A stretch of DNA of 64,000 bases from Pullulanibacillus pueri (lineage in GTDB: Bacteria; Bacillota; Bacilli; Bacillales; Sporolactobacillaceae): assembly GCF_014639255.1 (NCBI RefSeq), contig NZ_BMFV01000004.1, positions 1-64,000 on the forward strand. The letters are read 5' to 3'. Numbering within the stretch: position 1 is the first letter of the stretch; each line of letters starts with the position of its first letter. The translations under genes were made by a program, and so were the position numbers. Positions 17,266 to 26,270 of the stretch are shown here, piece by piece. The notes beneath the pieces were generated by a model, which did no database searches, was not told the origin of the DNA, and saw only the letters and a list, made by a program, of their open reading frames with translations.

Positions 17266-18513
17266 CTACGCTTTGATCTGTCCATGGCCATTGATTTGGT
17301 ATTTCGTTGTTGTGAGCGCTGTTAAGCCCATCGGTCCTCTTGCGTGCAGTTTTTGCGTACTAATGCCAATTTCGGCACCAAATCCAAACTCAAATCCATC
17401 CGTAAACCGCGTGGAGGCATTATGGTATAGAGCGGCTGCATCTACACGTTCAAAAAAGGTTTTCACATGTTCTTGATTTTCTGTAATAATCGCTTCTGAA
17501 TGTTTCGTTCCGTATTTATTAATATGAGTAATAGCTTCATCGACATTATTCACGAGTTTTACCGCTAAAATTTTATCTAAATACTCAGTTTGCCAATCCG
17601 CTTCTACAGCAGGAATCAGACCAGGGACCATGGCCTGCGCGCCTTCATCCCCTCTTAATTCAACGCCACTCTCCCGTAAAGAAGCTACAAATACTCGAAA
17701 ATGGTGAGCCGCCCATTGTTTATGAATAAGGACGGTTTCAATGGCATTACAGACTGAGGGTCTTTGGGTTTTGGCATTGATTGTGATATCGATAGCCATT
17801 TGGGGATCTGCTGTTTCATCAATAAAAAGGTGACAATTCCCTGCGCCTGTTTCTAATACCGGAACGGTTGCTTGCTCAACCACAGTCTGAATGAGATGCT
17901 TCCCCCCCCGAGGAATGAGGACGTCTAAATACTCTTTTAATTTGAACATTTCGGTTGCTGTTTCTCGGCGGGTGTCCTCTAATAATTGAACAGCATCGAT
18001 TGGAAAATCAGAGTGTTCTAACCCCTGTTGAATGACTTTTACGAGCGCCTTATTTGAGTGAATAGCTGAAGAACTTCCTCTTAATAGGACGGCGTTTCCA
18101 GTTTTTAGACAAAGACTAGCAGCATCGACTGTCACATTCGGTCTTGCTTCATAGATCATGCCGACAACTCCTAACGGAACACTCACTTGATTCATTTCTA
18201 AGCCATTAGGACGCTTCCAAGTTGCCAAAACTTTTCCTGTAGGGTCATCTAAAGCAACCAATTGTTGAACGGCTAACGCTATCTCTTCTAATCTTTGTGG
18301 ATTTAAGCGAAGGCGATCGATAAGTGAGACATGAACGCCATTTTTCTGTGCGTTTTTAATGTCTTTATTATTCTCTTCTAAAATATAAGCCTGTTCTTTT
18401 CTCAGCTGTGCTGCAATACTCTGGAGTGCCTGGTTTTTGTTCTCTGTGGATTTGCTATTAAGGATGCTGGTGGCTTCCTTTGCCTTCATTGCTTTTGTGA
18501 TAAGTTCACTCAT
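17266..18513 (-). CDS. proA: Gamma-glutamyl phosphate reductase
   Basis: A 415-residue aldehyde-dehydrogenase-fold enzyme that reduces gamma-glutamyl phosphate to glutamate-5-semialdehyde with NADPH, the second step of proline synthesis. It shows the family stretches [30 protein letters not shown] and the catalytic cysteine in [10 protein letters not shown]. Length is normal. It overlaps proB by 4 nt, so the pair is coupled, and is under the T-box in front of proB. Confidence 0.97.
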   Translation of the reverse strand: MSELITKAMKAKEATSILNSKSTENKNQALQSIAAQLRKEQAYILEENNKDIKNAQKNGVHVSLIDRLRLNPQRLEEIALAVQQLVALDDPTGKVLATWKRPNGLEMNQVSVPLGVVGMIYEARPNVTVDAASLCLKTGNAVLLRGSSSAIHSNKALVKVIQQGLEHSDFPIDAVQLLEDTRRETATEMFKLKEYLDVLIPRGGKHLIQTVVEQATVPVLETGAGNCHLFIDETADPQMAIDITINAKTQRPSVCNAIETVLIHKQWAAHHFRVFVASLRESGVELRGDEGAQAMVPGLIPAVEADWQTEYLDKILAVKLVNNVDEAITHINKYGTKHSEAIITENQEHVKTFFERVDAAALYHNASTRFTDGFEFGFGAEIGISTQKLHARGPMGLTALTTTKYQINGHGQIKA

Positions 18514-19634
18514 TTGCTATTCCCCCTTGTAAAAGATAAGACAAGTCGATTCCGGTGGATGACTTCTGGCCGTGTTTGATCGGTTTTTAATATGGCTTGA
18601 TGACTAGCAAGCCCTTTTATTTTATTTAAGTCTTCAGCGGAATAATTGACTTGCCCCTTACCAATGGCCTCATGCTTCATATTGATAATTTCAACAACAT
18701 CATTAATATTGAAAAGCCCCTTACAGGCGATGATGCCTGCGGGAAGTAAACTTTTTCCACCCTCGATAAGGGCACGTTCTGCGCCATGATCAATTTGGAT
18801 TGTTCCGTGTATCGGCGAGTGAAAAGCGATCCACTGTTTGGGCTTATTTAAAATATAATTTTGTGTATCTCCAATATAGGTTCCATCTCCAGCACCATTT
18901 AGAATATTGATAAGATTATCATGCTTATCGCCTGTTCCAATAAAGACATTAACTCCAAGAGACAATGCGGTTTGAGACGCATGAAGTTTTGATTTCATGC
19001 CCCCTGTCCCTACCTTAGAACTTGAGGCTTCTTTTCCTTGGGCCATAAGTTCTGACGTGATAGCGGGTAAGAACCGATATCGTTCAGCGTGGGGATTTGT
19101 TTTGGGATTGTCACTATAGAGGCCATTAATATCCGTTAAAATAATCAAAAGATCCGCATGGATGAGCCCACTGACGAGTGCAGAAAGCATATCGTTATCG
19201 CCGAATGTTAATTCCTCTACCGCTATTGAATCATTTTCATTTATGATGGGTAAGACACCACGCTTGAGAAGTTCACTTAAAGTCGTATAAGCATTACTAT
19301 ATTGTTCCTGATGAGTAAAAACATCACGTGTTAAAAGTAACTGAGCACAGGCAATGTCATCTCTTTTAAAGGCTTCAGTATAGGCTCTAATGAGTAGCCC
19401 TTGACCGACTGCAGCAGCGGCTTGTTTTCCAGAGACTGTTGTGGGGCGTGTCGGATAGCCAAGGTCATTAAAGCCAGCAGATACAGCTCCTGAAGAGATA
19501 AGGATGACTTCATGACCTTGCCGCTTTAAAGCGGCTAAAGCTTTAGCGTGATGATTCAATTTTGTAAGGCTTAGTCTGCCATGAACATCTGTTAAAGAAC
19601 TACTTCCAATTTTCACAACAATCCGTTTCTTCAC
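18510..19634 (-). CDS. proB: Glutamate 5-kinase
   Basis: A 374-residue kinase catalysing the first, ATP-dependent step of proline synthesis. The amino-acid kinase domain (VKIGSSSL at residue 7, [35 protein letters not shown]) is followed by a C-terminal PUA domain (about residues 275-365). The PUA-containing long form is the usual bacterial ProB. The gene lies about 25 bp downstream of a T-box terminator, so the proBA pair responds to uncharged proline tRNA. Confidence 0.97.
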   Translation of the reverse strand: MKKRIVVKIGSSSLTDVHGRLSLTKLNHHAKALAALKRQGHEVILISSGAVSAGFNDLGYPTRPTTVSGKQAAAAVGQGLLIRAYTEAFKRDDIACAQLLLTRDVFTHQEQYSNAYTTLSELLKRGVLPIINENDSIAVEELTFGDNDMLSALVSGLIHADLLIILTDINGLYSDNPKTNPHAERYRFLPAITSELMAQGKEASSSKVGTGGMKSKLHASQTALSLGVNVFIGTGDKHDNLINILNGAGDGTYIGDTQNYILNKPKQWIAFHSPIHGTIQIDHGAERALIEGGKSLLPAGIIACKGLFNINDVVEIINMKHEAIGKGQVNYSAEDLNKIKGLASHQAILKTDQTRPEVIHRNRLVLSFTRGNSK

Positions 19635-19657
19635 GAGTGGCCTTTCCTTCCTAAAAG

Positions 19658-19971
19658 TAATAAAAAATAAAAAACACTTTCCATCCTTTTATTTAAAAAA
19701 AGGACGGAAAGTGTTGTCGGCTTCCGCGGTACCACCTTACTTGGCATCAAAGATCACAAAGATGCCCGCTTGTCTCCTGTAACGTAGGATAGAACGGTTG
19801 AGTTTTTAACTCTCAACAACTCCATGGATGGGTTCAATAGCATGGATGTCGATGGAACTTTTCAGCCTAGAGTTCCACTCTCTTACGACACATACTATCT
19901 AATAGTCCATATCAACGTCTGTGTAGATTTATAATTAAAGTTATTATGGTAAAAATCAATGGAAATGTCAA
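19658..19971 (-). promoter_or_regulatory. T-box riboswitch leader of proBA
   Basis: On the minus strand a promoter TTGACA (19966-19971), 17-bp spacer, CATAAT (19943-19948) opens a leader of about 300 nt. The conserved T-box AAGGTGGTACCGCG lies at 19725-19738. A terminator with ACACTTTCCGTCC pairing with GGATGGAAAGTGT and a T-rich tail follows (19660-19714). In stem I, GAACCCA (19829-19835) offers CCC, a proline codon, as specifier, which fits proBA. Uncharged tRNA-Pro would stabilise the antiterminator. Specifier choice was made by eye. Confidence 0.93.
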
Positions 19972-20005
19972 GCTTCGTGAAAAAATAGCTATATTTTTAT
20001 AATGT

Positions 20006-21001
20006 TTATTTCCCTGCAAGAATGGTTTCGATTTGAGTAAGTTCGTCTTGACTAAATTCAAGATGGTTGAGAGTCGCTACATTTTCTTCAATTTGATTGA
20101 CGCGACTCGCCCCAATAAGTACTGAGGTTAAGTTTCCTTTGAGAAGAGCCCAGGCAAGAGCCATTTGTGCAAGGCTTTGTCCGCGTGATTCTGCCAAACT
20201 GTTGAGTGCCCTCACTTTTTGAATGACGTCATCAGTAATCGCCTCACTATTTAAGGCTCCGGTGGATTTCGCTGCTCGTGAATCCTCAGGAATTCCATTT
20301 AAATACTTTGTTGTCAGCAACCCTTGAGCAAGTGGACAGAAGGCGATACTCCCGACGCCGTTTTCTTGTAAAACGTCGGTCAGCCCATCTTCAATCCAAC
20401 GATTTAACATGGAATAGCTCGGTTGGTGAATAAGTAATGGTGTTCCAAGGTCATTTAATATTTTAATCGCCTCGGCCGTTTGCTCGGCACTGTAACTTGA
20501 AATGCCAACGTAAAGAGCTTTACCTTGACGAACAATTTGATCAAGGGCCATCATGGTTTCTTCAAGGGGGGTATCCGGATCAGGACGATGAGAATAGAAA
20601 ATATCCACATAATCAAGACCCATGCGTTTCAAGCTTTGATCAAGACTAGAAATAAGATATTTTTTCGATCCCCATTCTCCATAAGGACCTGGCCACATAT
20701 AGTAACCGGCTTTTGTCGAAATCACAAGTTCATCGCGGTAAGGTGCAAAATCAGTCTTAAGAAGCTGACCAAACATCTCTTCGGCTGAACCTGCAGGTGG
20801 TCCATAGTTATTGGCAAGATCAAAATGAGTAATGCCTAAATCAAACGCTTTTCGGAGCATGGCTCGACCATTTTCAAAAGTATCAATACCACCAAAGTTA
20901 TGCCAGAGTCCAAGTGAAATGGCTGGAAGGAGTAAACCAGAATTTCCACAACGATGATATTTCATCTGATCATAGCGTGTGTCTTTAGCTTGATAGACCA
21001 T
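20006..21001 (-). CDS. Aldo/keto reductase, YghZ (L-glyceraldehyde 3-phosphate reductase) type
   Basis: A 331-residue (beta/alpha)8 NADPH oxidoreductase. The catalytic tetrad is visible: HFDLANNYGP (Asp and Tyr), ISTKAGY (Lys) and YSHRPDPD (His). The long GYYMWPGPYGEWGSKKY loop and the opening MKYHRCGNSGLLLP are characteristic of the YghZ/AKR14 branch, which reduces L-glyceraldehyde 3-phosphate and methylglyoxal and so acts in detoxification. It is divergent from a CsbC-like sugar porter with a 15-bp palindrome between them. Confidence 0.85.
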   Translation of the reverse strand: MVYQAKDTRYDQMKYHRCGNSGLLLPAISLGLWHNFGGIDTFENGRAMLRKAFDLGITHFDLANNYGPPAGSAEEMFGQLLKTDFAPYRDELVISTKAGYYMWPGPYGEWGSKKYLISSLDQSLKRMGLDYVDIFYSHRPDPDTPLEETMMALDQIVRQGKALYVGISSYSAEQTAEAIKILNDLGTPLLIHQPSYSMLNRWIEDGLTDVLQENGVGSIAFCPLAQGLLTTKYLNGIPEDSRAAKSTGALNSEAITDDVIQKVRALNSLAESRGQSLAQMALAWALLKGNLTSVLIGASRVNQIEENVATLNHLEFSQDELTQIETILAGK

Positions 21002-21072
21002 TTAAGGCCCTCCTTTTATGTATAAATAAGTGCTCAAAATTAGTATAGAGTGAAAACGCCACCATGCCAATT

Positions 21073-21087
21073 AATATGACTCATATT
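21073..21087. promoter_or_regulatory. Perfect palindrome between divergent genes (candidate operator)
   Basis: AATATGA-C-TCATATT is a perfect 7-1-7 palindrome in the 220-bp gap between the aldo/keto reductase and the CsbC-like porter. No regulator gene lies nearby and the cognate protein is unknown. Confidence 0.4.
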
Positions 21088-21220
21088 CTAGGTCAGCACA
21101 TTTGCTTTTCATATTATTTGAATTTAAATGTTGAACTAAGTTAAAATAGTCACCGTTATCTCATTGATCTTTATGTAAGGGGCTCCAAAGTTTCTTGTTA
21201 AAAATAAGGAGGTACTTCAC

Positions 21221-22555
21221 ATGCTCAGGAAAACAAATAAGACGCTCATTTATTTTTTTGGAGCACTGGGTGGCATGCTTTATGGCTATGATACAGGAGT
21301 GATCTCTGGGGCACTTCTATATATTCAAAAGGACATTCCTTTAAGCGATTTCATGAAAGGGTTCGTCGTTAGTGCTTTACTCATTGGTGCCATTGTAGGC
21401 TCGGGATTAAGTGGTCCTTTATCGGATAAATGGGGCCGCCGGCGAGTGGTATTATTGATCTCAATCATTTTTATTATCGGCGCTTTGTGTGCTGCAGTTT
21501 CTCCTAACGCTTTATGCCTTGTCCTTTCGAGAATGATTATTGGTTTAGCCGTGGGTGGCTCTACAGCACTTGTCCCAGTCTATCTGACAGAAATGGCGCC
21601 CACTCATATTCGTGGGTCGCTTGCAAGTCTTAATCAATTGATGATCACGATTGGGATCCTCGTTGCTTACATTGTCAATTATGCTTTTTCTTCTTTTGAA
21701 GGCTGGCGCTTGATGCTCGGATTTGCTGCACTCCCTGCGCTTATCATGTTAATAGGAATTACTTTTATGCCTGAGAGTCCCCGTTGGTTGATCAAAAGAA
21801 ATCGTGAGAACGAGGCACGAAAAATTATGAAGTTCACACGTCGTAATGAAGAAATTGAAAAAGAAATCCAAGAGATTAAGGAAACAGAGACTATTAAAGA
21901 GAGTGCTTGGACGATTCTAAAAGCACCCTGGATTCGTCCCATGCTCATTGCGGGTATTGGACTTGCTATCTTCCAACAAATCATCGGCATTAATGCCATT
22001 ATTTACTATGCACCAACGATCTTTTCGGAAGCTGGCCTTGCTGATTCTTCTTCCATTTTAGGAACCGTGGGGATTGGAATTGTCAATGTTCTCATGACAC
22101 TGGTGGCGATTGCAGTCATTGATAAAATGGGAAGAAAAAAACTTATGCTATGGGGTAATGTGGGGATGACGATCAGCCTTGTTGTTCTGGCGATCATTCT
22201 TTTTTCTGCTGGGTTAACGACAACGACTGCTTGGATAACCGTTGTATTTCTAGGGTTATTCATTGTTTTCTTTGCGGCGACTTGGGGACCTGCTGTTTGG
22301 GTTATTCTTCCTGAACTCTTCCCTTTAAAAGCAAGAGGGGCTGGAACCGGTTTAACGACCCTCTTCCTCTCCTTAGGGAACCTCGTGGTGTCATTACTCT
22401 TTCCTGTACTATCGAGTGCGATTGGTATTGCATGGGTATTTCTTATTTTCGCTATTATCGGGGTCTTTGCTTTCCTATTTGTGGCTTTCTTTGTCCCAGA
22501 AACAAAAGGACGTAGTCTCGAAGCGATTGAAAACGACCTTCGAAATAGAAAATAG
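21221..22555 (+). CDS. Sugar:proton symporter, CsbC/YwtG-like (MFS)
   Basis: A 444-residue, 12-helix major-facilitator sugar porter. It has GGMLYGYDTGVISGALLYI in helix 1, DKWGRRR between helices 2 and 3, PESPRWL at the end of helix 6, the FQQIIGINAIIYYAPTIF segment of helix 7 and PETKGRSLE at the C-terminus. It is close in sequence to B. subtilis CsbC as I remember it. Transported sugar is not determined by sequence. AAGGAGGT lies 8 nt before the ATG. An FbpA-like gene follows 50 bp later. Confidence 0.9.
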   Translation: MLRKTNKTLIYFFGALGGMLYGYDTGVISGALLYIQKDIPLSDFMKGFVVSALLIGAIVGSGLSGPLSDKWGRRRVVLLISIIFIIGALCAAVSPNALCLVLSRMIIGLAVGGSTALVPVYLTEMAPTHIRGSLASLNQLMITIGILVAYIVNYAFSSFEGWRLMLGFAALPALIMLIGITFMPESPRWLIKRNRENEARKIMKFTRRNEEIEKEIQEIKETETIKESAWTILKAPWIRPMLIAGIGLAIFQQIIGINAIIYYAPTIFSEAGLADSSSILGTVGIGIVNVLMTLVAIAVIDKMGRKKLMLWGNVGMTISLVVLAIILFSAGLTTTTAWITVVFLGLFIVFFAATWGPAVWVILPELFPLKARGAGTGLTTLFLSLGNLVVSLLFPVLSSAIGIAWVFLIFAIIGVFAFLFVAFFVPETKGRSLEAIENDLRNRK

Positions 22556-22607
22556 AATGTTTAAAAACGAACCGAATGGGGAACCTATCTCATTGGGAGG
22601 AATTTAA

Positions 22608-22757
22608 GTGACTCAAATGAACGCAAAGGTAAAGCAAGAATACATTCAAAAGTTATTAAAATTAGGGATATATAAGATCAAGGGGCAGCAGCTTTATGAA
22701 CTGCCAACGCAGTACTTAAGAGCGTATTATGAAAAAGTGAAATTGAATCTCGTATGA
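22608..22757 (+). CDS. FbpA-like small basic protein
   Basis: A 49-residue basic protein below the usual ORF length cut-off. From GTG at 22608, with GGGAGG 7 nt upstream, it reads MTQMNAKVKQEYIQKLLKLG and ends LPTQYLRAYYEKVKLNLV. This is the pattern of the Fur-regulated basic protein FbpA family (KLI.LGIYKI..RQLYELTL). In B. subtilis FbpA helps FsrA sRNA in iron sparing, but many family members have no known job. No Fur box was found here, and it may be co-transcribed with the porter. Confidence 0.75.
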   Translation: MTQMNAKVKQEYIQKLLKLGIYKIKGQQLYELPTQYLRAYYEKVKLNLV

Positions 22758-22758
22758 A

Positions 22759-22826
22759 TGAAGAGGATGACAATAAGGTCTAGTACCCATAGTGGTACAG
22801 AATCGCCTTTTTGTCACCCTCTTTTC
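22759..22826 (+). terminator. Long hairpin after the FbpA-like gene
   Basis: GAAGAGGATGACAA near 22760 pairs with TTGTCACCCTCTTTTC near 22812-22826, enclosing a smaller AGTACC/GGTAC stem. It ends in TTTT on the plus strand. Confidence 0.55.
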
Positions 22827-22980
22827 TAATATGACGCTCTCTTGATGCTCACATAACCCTTTCATATATGTAGAGTATGAAAAAGATGACAATAAAAGCT
22901 GTTACAAGTCCTCCAATGACAAATTTAAATCTTCTCGCTCTTAAATCACGGTTATAGTTTGATGTACTATTATCACTCAT
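22780..22980 (-). CDS. Small single-helix membrane protein (possible)
   Basis: A 66-residue minus-strand frame starting MSDNSTSNYNRDLRARRFKF followed by a clear membrane helix (FVIGGLVTAFIVIFFILYIY). AAAGGAGGG lies 8 nt before the ATG at 22980. The last 25 codons read through the hairpin of the convergent gene, which is odd; an indel near 22860 may have moved the true stop, since a frame change there would end the protein soon after the helix. The N-terminal half is convincing, the tail is not. Confidence 0.5.
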
Positions 22981-23116
22981 AATAGCCCTCCTTTTTTGCT
23001 TATAGTTTTCCTTATATGCCGGTTGTTATGTGTCTATAATAAAAAATGAATGTTTTATTTTTTATTTGCGCTAAGGATTATAAGACTATATAGTATGGTA
23101 AGGGGGTAATTAAGAT

Positions 23117-23773
23117 ATGATAACAGAATTAAAAAGAAAAGCTCTAGCATCTTTGAAAGGACGTTGGAGTTTTAGTGTTCTTGTGACTTTGATCACCGGT
23201 TTTATTTATCTAGGGATTCCAAATATAGCGACTTCATACATAAATGATACAGGGAGCTCACCGTCATTATATCCTTTTTATTCAACTGCTGATATTGCAA
23301 TGGAGCTTATTTCATTTATCCTCTTTCCCATTACTGTCGGACTCAACTGGGTATTTTTAGACGTTTCAAGAAAAAAGGAAACAACGATCAAGACACTTTT
23401 CAGCCCATTTTCAGACTTGTTGTATTATTTGAAAATGCTAGGTACACAGCTCTTGATGGGTTTATTTATCTTTCTCTGGTCACTCCTTCTCATTATTCCA
23501 GGGATAATAAAAAGCCTTGCCTATTCGCAAACGTTTTTGGTGATGAGAGATCATCCGGAATATTCTGTTCTTGAAGCGATTACGGCTAGTCGACGTTTAA
23601 TGCATGGCTATAAATGGAAGTATGTCCTTCTTTGGTTAAGTTTTATCGGCTGGGGTATCCTAGCTTCCTTAACAGCAGGGATAGGCATGTTATGGCTAGT
23701 CCCTTATGTCCGAACGACTTTAGGTGAATTTTACAATATGATCAGTGGTGCTCAGCCTACAAATGAGGCATAA
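23117..23773 (+). CDS. DUF975 family membrane protein
   Basis: A 218-residue integral membrane protein with six hydrophobic segments. It opens ITELKRKALASLKGRW and contains RDHPEYSVLEAITASRRLMHGYKWK and a final GLVPY-type helix (MLWLVPYVRTTLGEFYNMI), the signature of DUF975, a widespread Firmicute family of unknown role. GGGGG precedes the start. A strong terminator shared with trpEG follows. Confidence 0.85.
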   Translation: MITELKRKALASLKGRWSFSVLVTLITGFIYLGIPNIATSYINDTGSSPSLYPFYSTADIAMELISFILFPITVGLNWVFLDVSRKKETTIKTLFSPFSDLLYYLKMLGTQLLMGLFIFLWSLLLIIPGIIKSLAYSQTFLVMRDHPEYSVLEAITASRRLMHGYKWKYVLLWLSFIGWGILASLTAGIGMLWLVPYVRTTLGEFYNMISGAQPTNEA

Positions 23774-23805
23774 AAAAAGGAACGGATCATCCGCTCCTTT
23801 TTTCT
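23774..23805. terminator. Bidirectional terminator
   Basis: AAAAAAGGAACGGAT and ATCCGCTCCTTTTTT form a stem between the convergent DUF975 and trpEG genes, with A and T runs on both sides. Confidence 0.85.
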
Positions 23806-23810
23806 TTGCT

Positions 23811-26012
23811 TTATGCTAAATAGACTTTATCATCCCTTTTTAATGCATCCATAAGGTTATTAATGAGTTGAAGCCCACTATTTTCAAAAGTACTTAAGAT
23901 GGATTCAGGATGAAATTGAACACCATAGATCGGCAACTTTTGGTGTTTGGCTGCCATAAGAATATGGTCGTGTGTTTCTGCCATACGAACTAATGCTTTT
24001 GGGAGTGCGTCAACATACAATGAGTGATATCTTCCCACCTTCATCCCTTCCATCTCTTTGAATAAAGGTTCTTTATTTAGAAGCGTGATGTCAGAGAGCA
24101 TTCCGTGGCAAGGCGTGGCAAGTGTCTTTAATTCGCCACCAAAGTATTCTGCGATACCTTGTAAACCTAAACAAACACCGAAAATGGGAATCTCTTTTTG
24201 AAGACATAAATCAATCGTCGTATTTATATCAAAACGTTCAGGTCTCCCAGGTCCAGGAGAAAGGACAACAAGATCGATGACAGACTCTTGTTTTTGACGT
24301 ATTAATTCTCGCGCGACATCAGCTCGACAAGTTGTCACTTTAGCGCCTGTTTGTTTGAAGTAATTTGCAAGAGTATGGACAAAGGAATCTTCATGGTCAA
24401 CAAGTAAAATATTTTTCCCCTTGCCTACTTGTGCAGGTTGTCTCTCTTTTATATTCTCGATTACCTTCTTGGGTTCAAGCGCCTTTTCTAGGGCAGCGAC
24501 TTTAACATCGGTCTCTAACTCTTCAGATTCTGGCTCTGAGGCATGTAGTAAAGTGGCTCCCACTCTAATTTCTGCCAAACCACTATTGAGTCTTGCTGTC
24601 CTTAAGGTTAATCCTGTATTGAGCCCGCCGTCAAAGGTAAACCATCCAATGGCACCACCATACCAGCCCCTGGGACTTTCTTCATATTTTTCAATCCATC
24701 TTATGGCATCTAATTTAGGTGCTCCGGTTACAGTGACTGCCCACATATGGGTCATAAAAGCATCAAAAGCGTCAAACTCAGGTCGCAATTCTCCCTCGAT
24801 GTGATCAACGGTATGAAAAAGGTGTGAGTAAGCTTCAATTTGGCGTCGACCAATCACTTTGACAGAACCTGGAATACAAACTCTAGATTTATCATTTCGA
24901 TCCACATCGGTACACATAGTGAGCTCTGCCTCTTCTTTCATTGAATTGAGCAAAGCTTTAATATTTTCAGCATCCTCAATAGCATTTTCGCCTCGTTTAA
25001 TCGTTCCAGAAATAGGACAAGTTTCCACCCTATTTCCTTCGACTCGGACATACATTTCGGGTGAAGAGCCTACTAAGAAATCAGAGCCTAAATGAATGAG
25101 GAAGCCATAGGGGCTTGGGTTTAATTCTTTTAATTGGTTAAACACTTCAGAAGGGGCTAACGGTGACGCTTTGTATAACACTCGGGTGGGGACTACTTCA
25201 AAAAGATCACCTCTATAGAAGTAAGGTTTAGCTTTTTTGACGAGATCAGCATAGTACCCTCGAGGTTTGTTAGCATTTAATAATGCTTGATCAGGATTAT
25301 GTTTATATTCAGTATAGCTGCCTTCCCTCGGGAGGCCTTTGGTTGTCAGACCATCATAGCTGAATTCATAACGAATTTGGTAAGCAATCCCTTTTTTTCG
25401 ATCAACGATATAAAGCTCATCCGGTAGAAATAAGTGAATATCATTCTGTTCTGATGTTCGAGGTTTCTGCTTCTCTATGTGTTCAAATTGAAAAATTAAA
25501 TCGAAACCAAACGCACCGTATAAGCCTAAAAAAGAATCCTCTGAATTATAGAATAAAGATTGTAAACGCCTGAGGACATCAAAAATAGTCGTTTGTTTCG
25601 TTCGTGCTTCTTCGTCTTTCACCTGCTGAGATTTTGGTAATTTCCCAATAATCGTATGGTCATCATTGTGACTTACAGTTTCCAGAAAAGAAGCATTTTT
25701 TAAATGCTCATAAATGAGCGGCAGTAACAGTTGGCCTCTTTTATTTAGTGCTTCAATAAAAAAGTGCGAGCCTTGGCTTTTGACTTCTAAAGGGGGTTTG
25801 ATAAAACCAACATCCCAACGCGTATAGCGACCAGTATATTCAAAATTACTTGAAAAAAGTGCACCTTTATAATGATCAAGATCATAAAGAAGGTCTTCAG
25901 CAATATTCTCAGCTTGAAAATCAATGGGATGGGTTTGTCTTTCAATGCGAAGCAATGGGTTATGCATGGTGATAGTGCTTTGCTCGTTATCGAGCTCCGA
26001 TAGGTTAATCAT
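23811..26012 (-). CDS. trpEG: Fused anthranilate synthase (TrpE-TrpG)
   Basis: A 733-residue fusion. Residues 1 to about 510 are the chorismate-using component I (NEFEYTGRYTRWD-type segment near residue 60, SSPEMYVRV, CPISGTIKRGE, TDVDRNDKSR, VTVTGAPK). Residues about 530-733 are the glutamine amidotransferase (LVDHEDSFVHT, SPGPGRPE, catalytic Cys in GVCLGLQG, QFHPES). It makes anthranilate from chorismate and glutamine. The fusion and its sequence style recall the alpha-proteobacterial TrpE(G) clade, unlike the separate trpE and pabA of most Bacillus. AAGGAGG sits 6 nt before the ATG at 26012. It is alone, with no other trp gene near, and has a TRAP-type leader. Confidence 0.92.
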   Translation of the reverse strand: MINLSELDNEQSTITMHNPLLRIERQTHPIDFQAENIAEDLLYDLDHYKGALFSSNFEYTGRYTRWDVGFIKPPLEVKSQGSHFFIEALNKRGQLLLPLIYEHLKNASFLETVSHNDDHTIIGKLPKSQQVKDEEARTKQTTIFDVLRRLQSLFYNSEDSFLGLYGAFGFDLIFQFEHIEKQKPRTSEQNDIHLFLPDELYIVDRKKGIAYQIRYEFSYDGLTTKGLPREGSYTEYKHNPDQALLNANKPRGYYADLVKKAKPYFYRGDLFEVVPTRVLYKASPLAPSEVFNQLKELNPSPYGFLIHLGSDFLVGSSPEMYVRVEGNRVETCPISGTIKRGENAIEDAENIKALLNSMKEEAELTMCTDVDRNDKSRVCIPGSVKVIGRRQIEAYSHLFHTVDHIEGELRPEFDAFDAFMTHMWAVTVTGAPKLDAIRWIEKYEESPRGWYGGAIGWFTFDGGLNTGLTLRTARLNSGLAEIRVGATLLHASEPESEELETDVKVAALEKALEPKKVIENIKERQPAQVGKGKNILLVDHEDSFVHTLANYFKQTGAKVTTCRADVARELIRQKQESVIDLVVLSPGPGRPERFDINTTIDLCLQKEIPIFGVCLGLQGIAEYFGGELKTLATPCHGMLSDITLLNKEPLFKEMEGMKVGRYHSLYVDALPKALVRMAETHDHILMAAKHQKLPIYGVQFHPESILSTFENSGLQLINNLMDALKRDDKVYLA

Positions 26013-26026
26013 GGGTCATCCTCCTT

Positions 26027-26042
26027 GTATACAAAAGTATAC
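26027..26042. promoter_or_regulatory. Palindromic site next to the trpEG ribosome binding site
   Basis: GTATAC-AAAA-GTATAC: two copies of a self-complementary hexamer abut the Shine-Dalgarno sequence. As RNA it could fold a small hairpin that affects ribosome access, or as DNA serve as an operator. Function is unknown. Confidence 0.35.
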
Positions 26043-26066
26043 AGAGAGAAGCAATCACTGGAAGGA

Positions 26067-26109
26067 TATAAAATGCGTTGTTATATAGAGGAATTTCTTA
26101 ACAACAGCA
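26067..26109 (-). terminator. Leader attenuator hairpin of trpEG
   Basis: On the minus strand TGC-T-GTTGTTA pairs with TAACAACGCA across a 14-nt loop and is followed by TTTTATAT. The 5' arm GTTGTTAA can instead pair over 8 bases (two G:U) with TTAGTAAC inside the TRAP site, giving a competing antiterminator. This is the expected architecture of TRAP attenuation. Energies were not calculated. Confidence 0.65.
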
Positions 26110-26128
26110 CTCGCTTATAATGTTTAAA

Positions 26129-26176
26129 CTCAGCTCTTCTCCAGTTACTAAACTCCAACTCTGCTAAACTCATCTC
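26129..26176 (-). promoter_or_regulatory. TRAP (MtrB) RNA-binding site in the trpEG leader
   Basis: Read 5' to 3' on the minus strand there are nine GAG or TAG triplets, centred at 26175, 26170, 26165, 26160, 26154, 26149, 26140, 26135 and 26130. Spacers are 2 nt, with one of 3 and one of 6. Eleven (G/U)AG repeats 2-3 nt apart form the known site for tryptophan-loaded TRAP in B. subtilis. Binding would block the antiterminator and lower trpEG expression when tryptophan is plentiful. Confidence 0.88.
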
Positions 26177-26183
26177 ATTTATT

Positions 26184-26212
26184 ATTATATATGAAGTGTG
26201 CTTAGCTGAAAA
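26184..26212 (-). promoter_or_regulatory. Promoter of trpEG
   Basis: -10 TATAAT (26184-26189) and -35 TTTTCA (26207-26212) with a 17-bp spacer. Transcription would begin near 26177, placing the TRAP repeats at the very 5' end of a leader of about 165 nt. Confidence 0.65.
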
Positions 26213-26242
26213 GCTTTTATAAGATAAAAAGTGTTCAAAATA

Positions 26243-26270
26243 AAAACAACTTGGAAAATCCCAAGTTGTT
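26243..26270 (-). terminator. Terminator of the acyl-ligase cluster
   Basis: AACAACTTGG and CCAAGTTGTT pair around GATTTT and are followed by TTTTATTTT on the minus strand. It overlaps the stop of the alcohol dehydrogenase gene and separates the cluster from the trpEG promoter. Confidence 0.85.
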
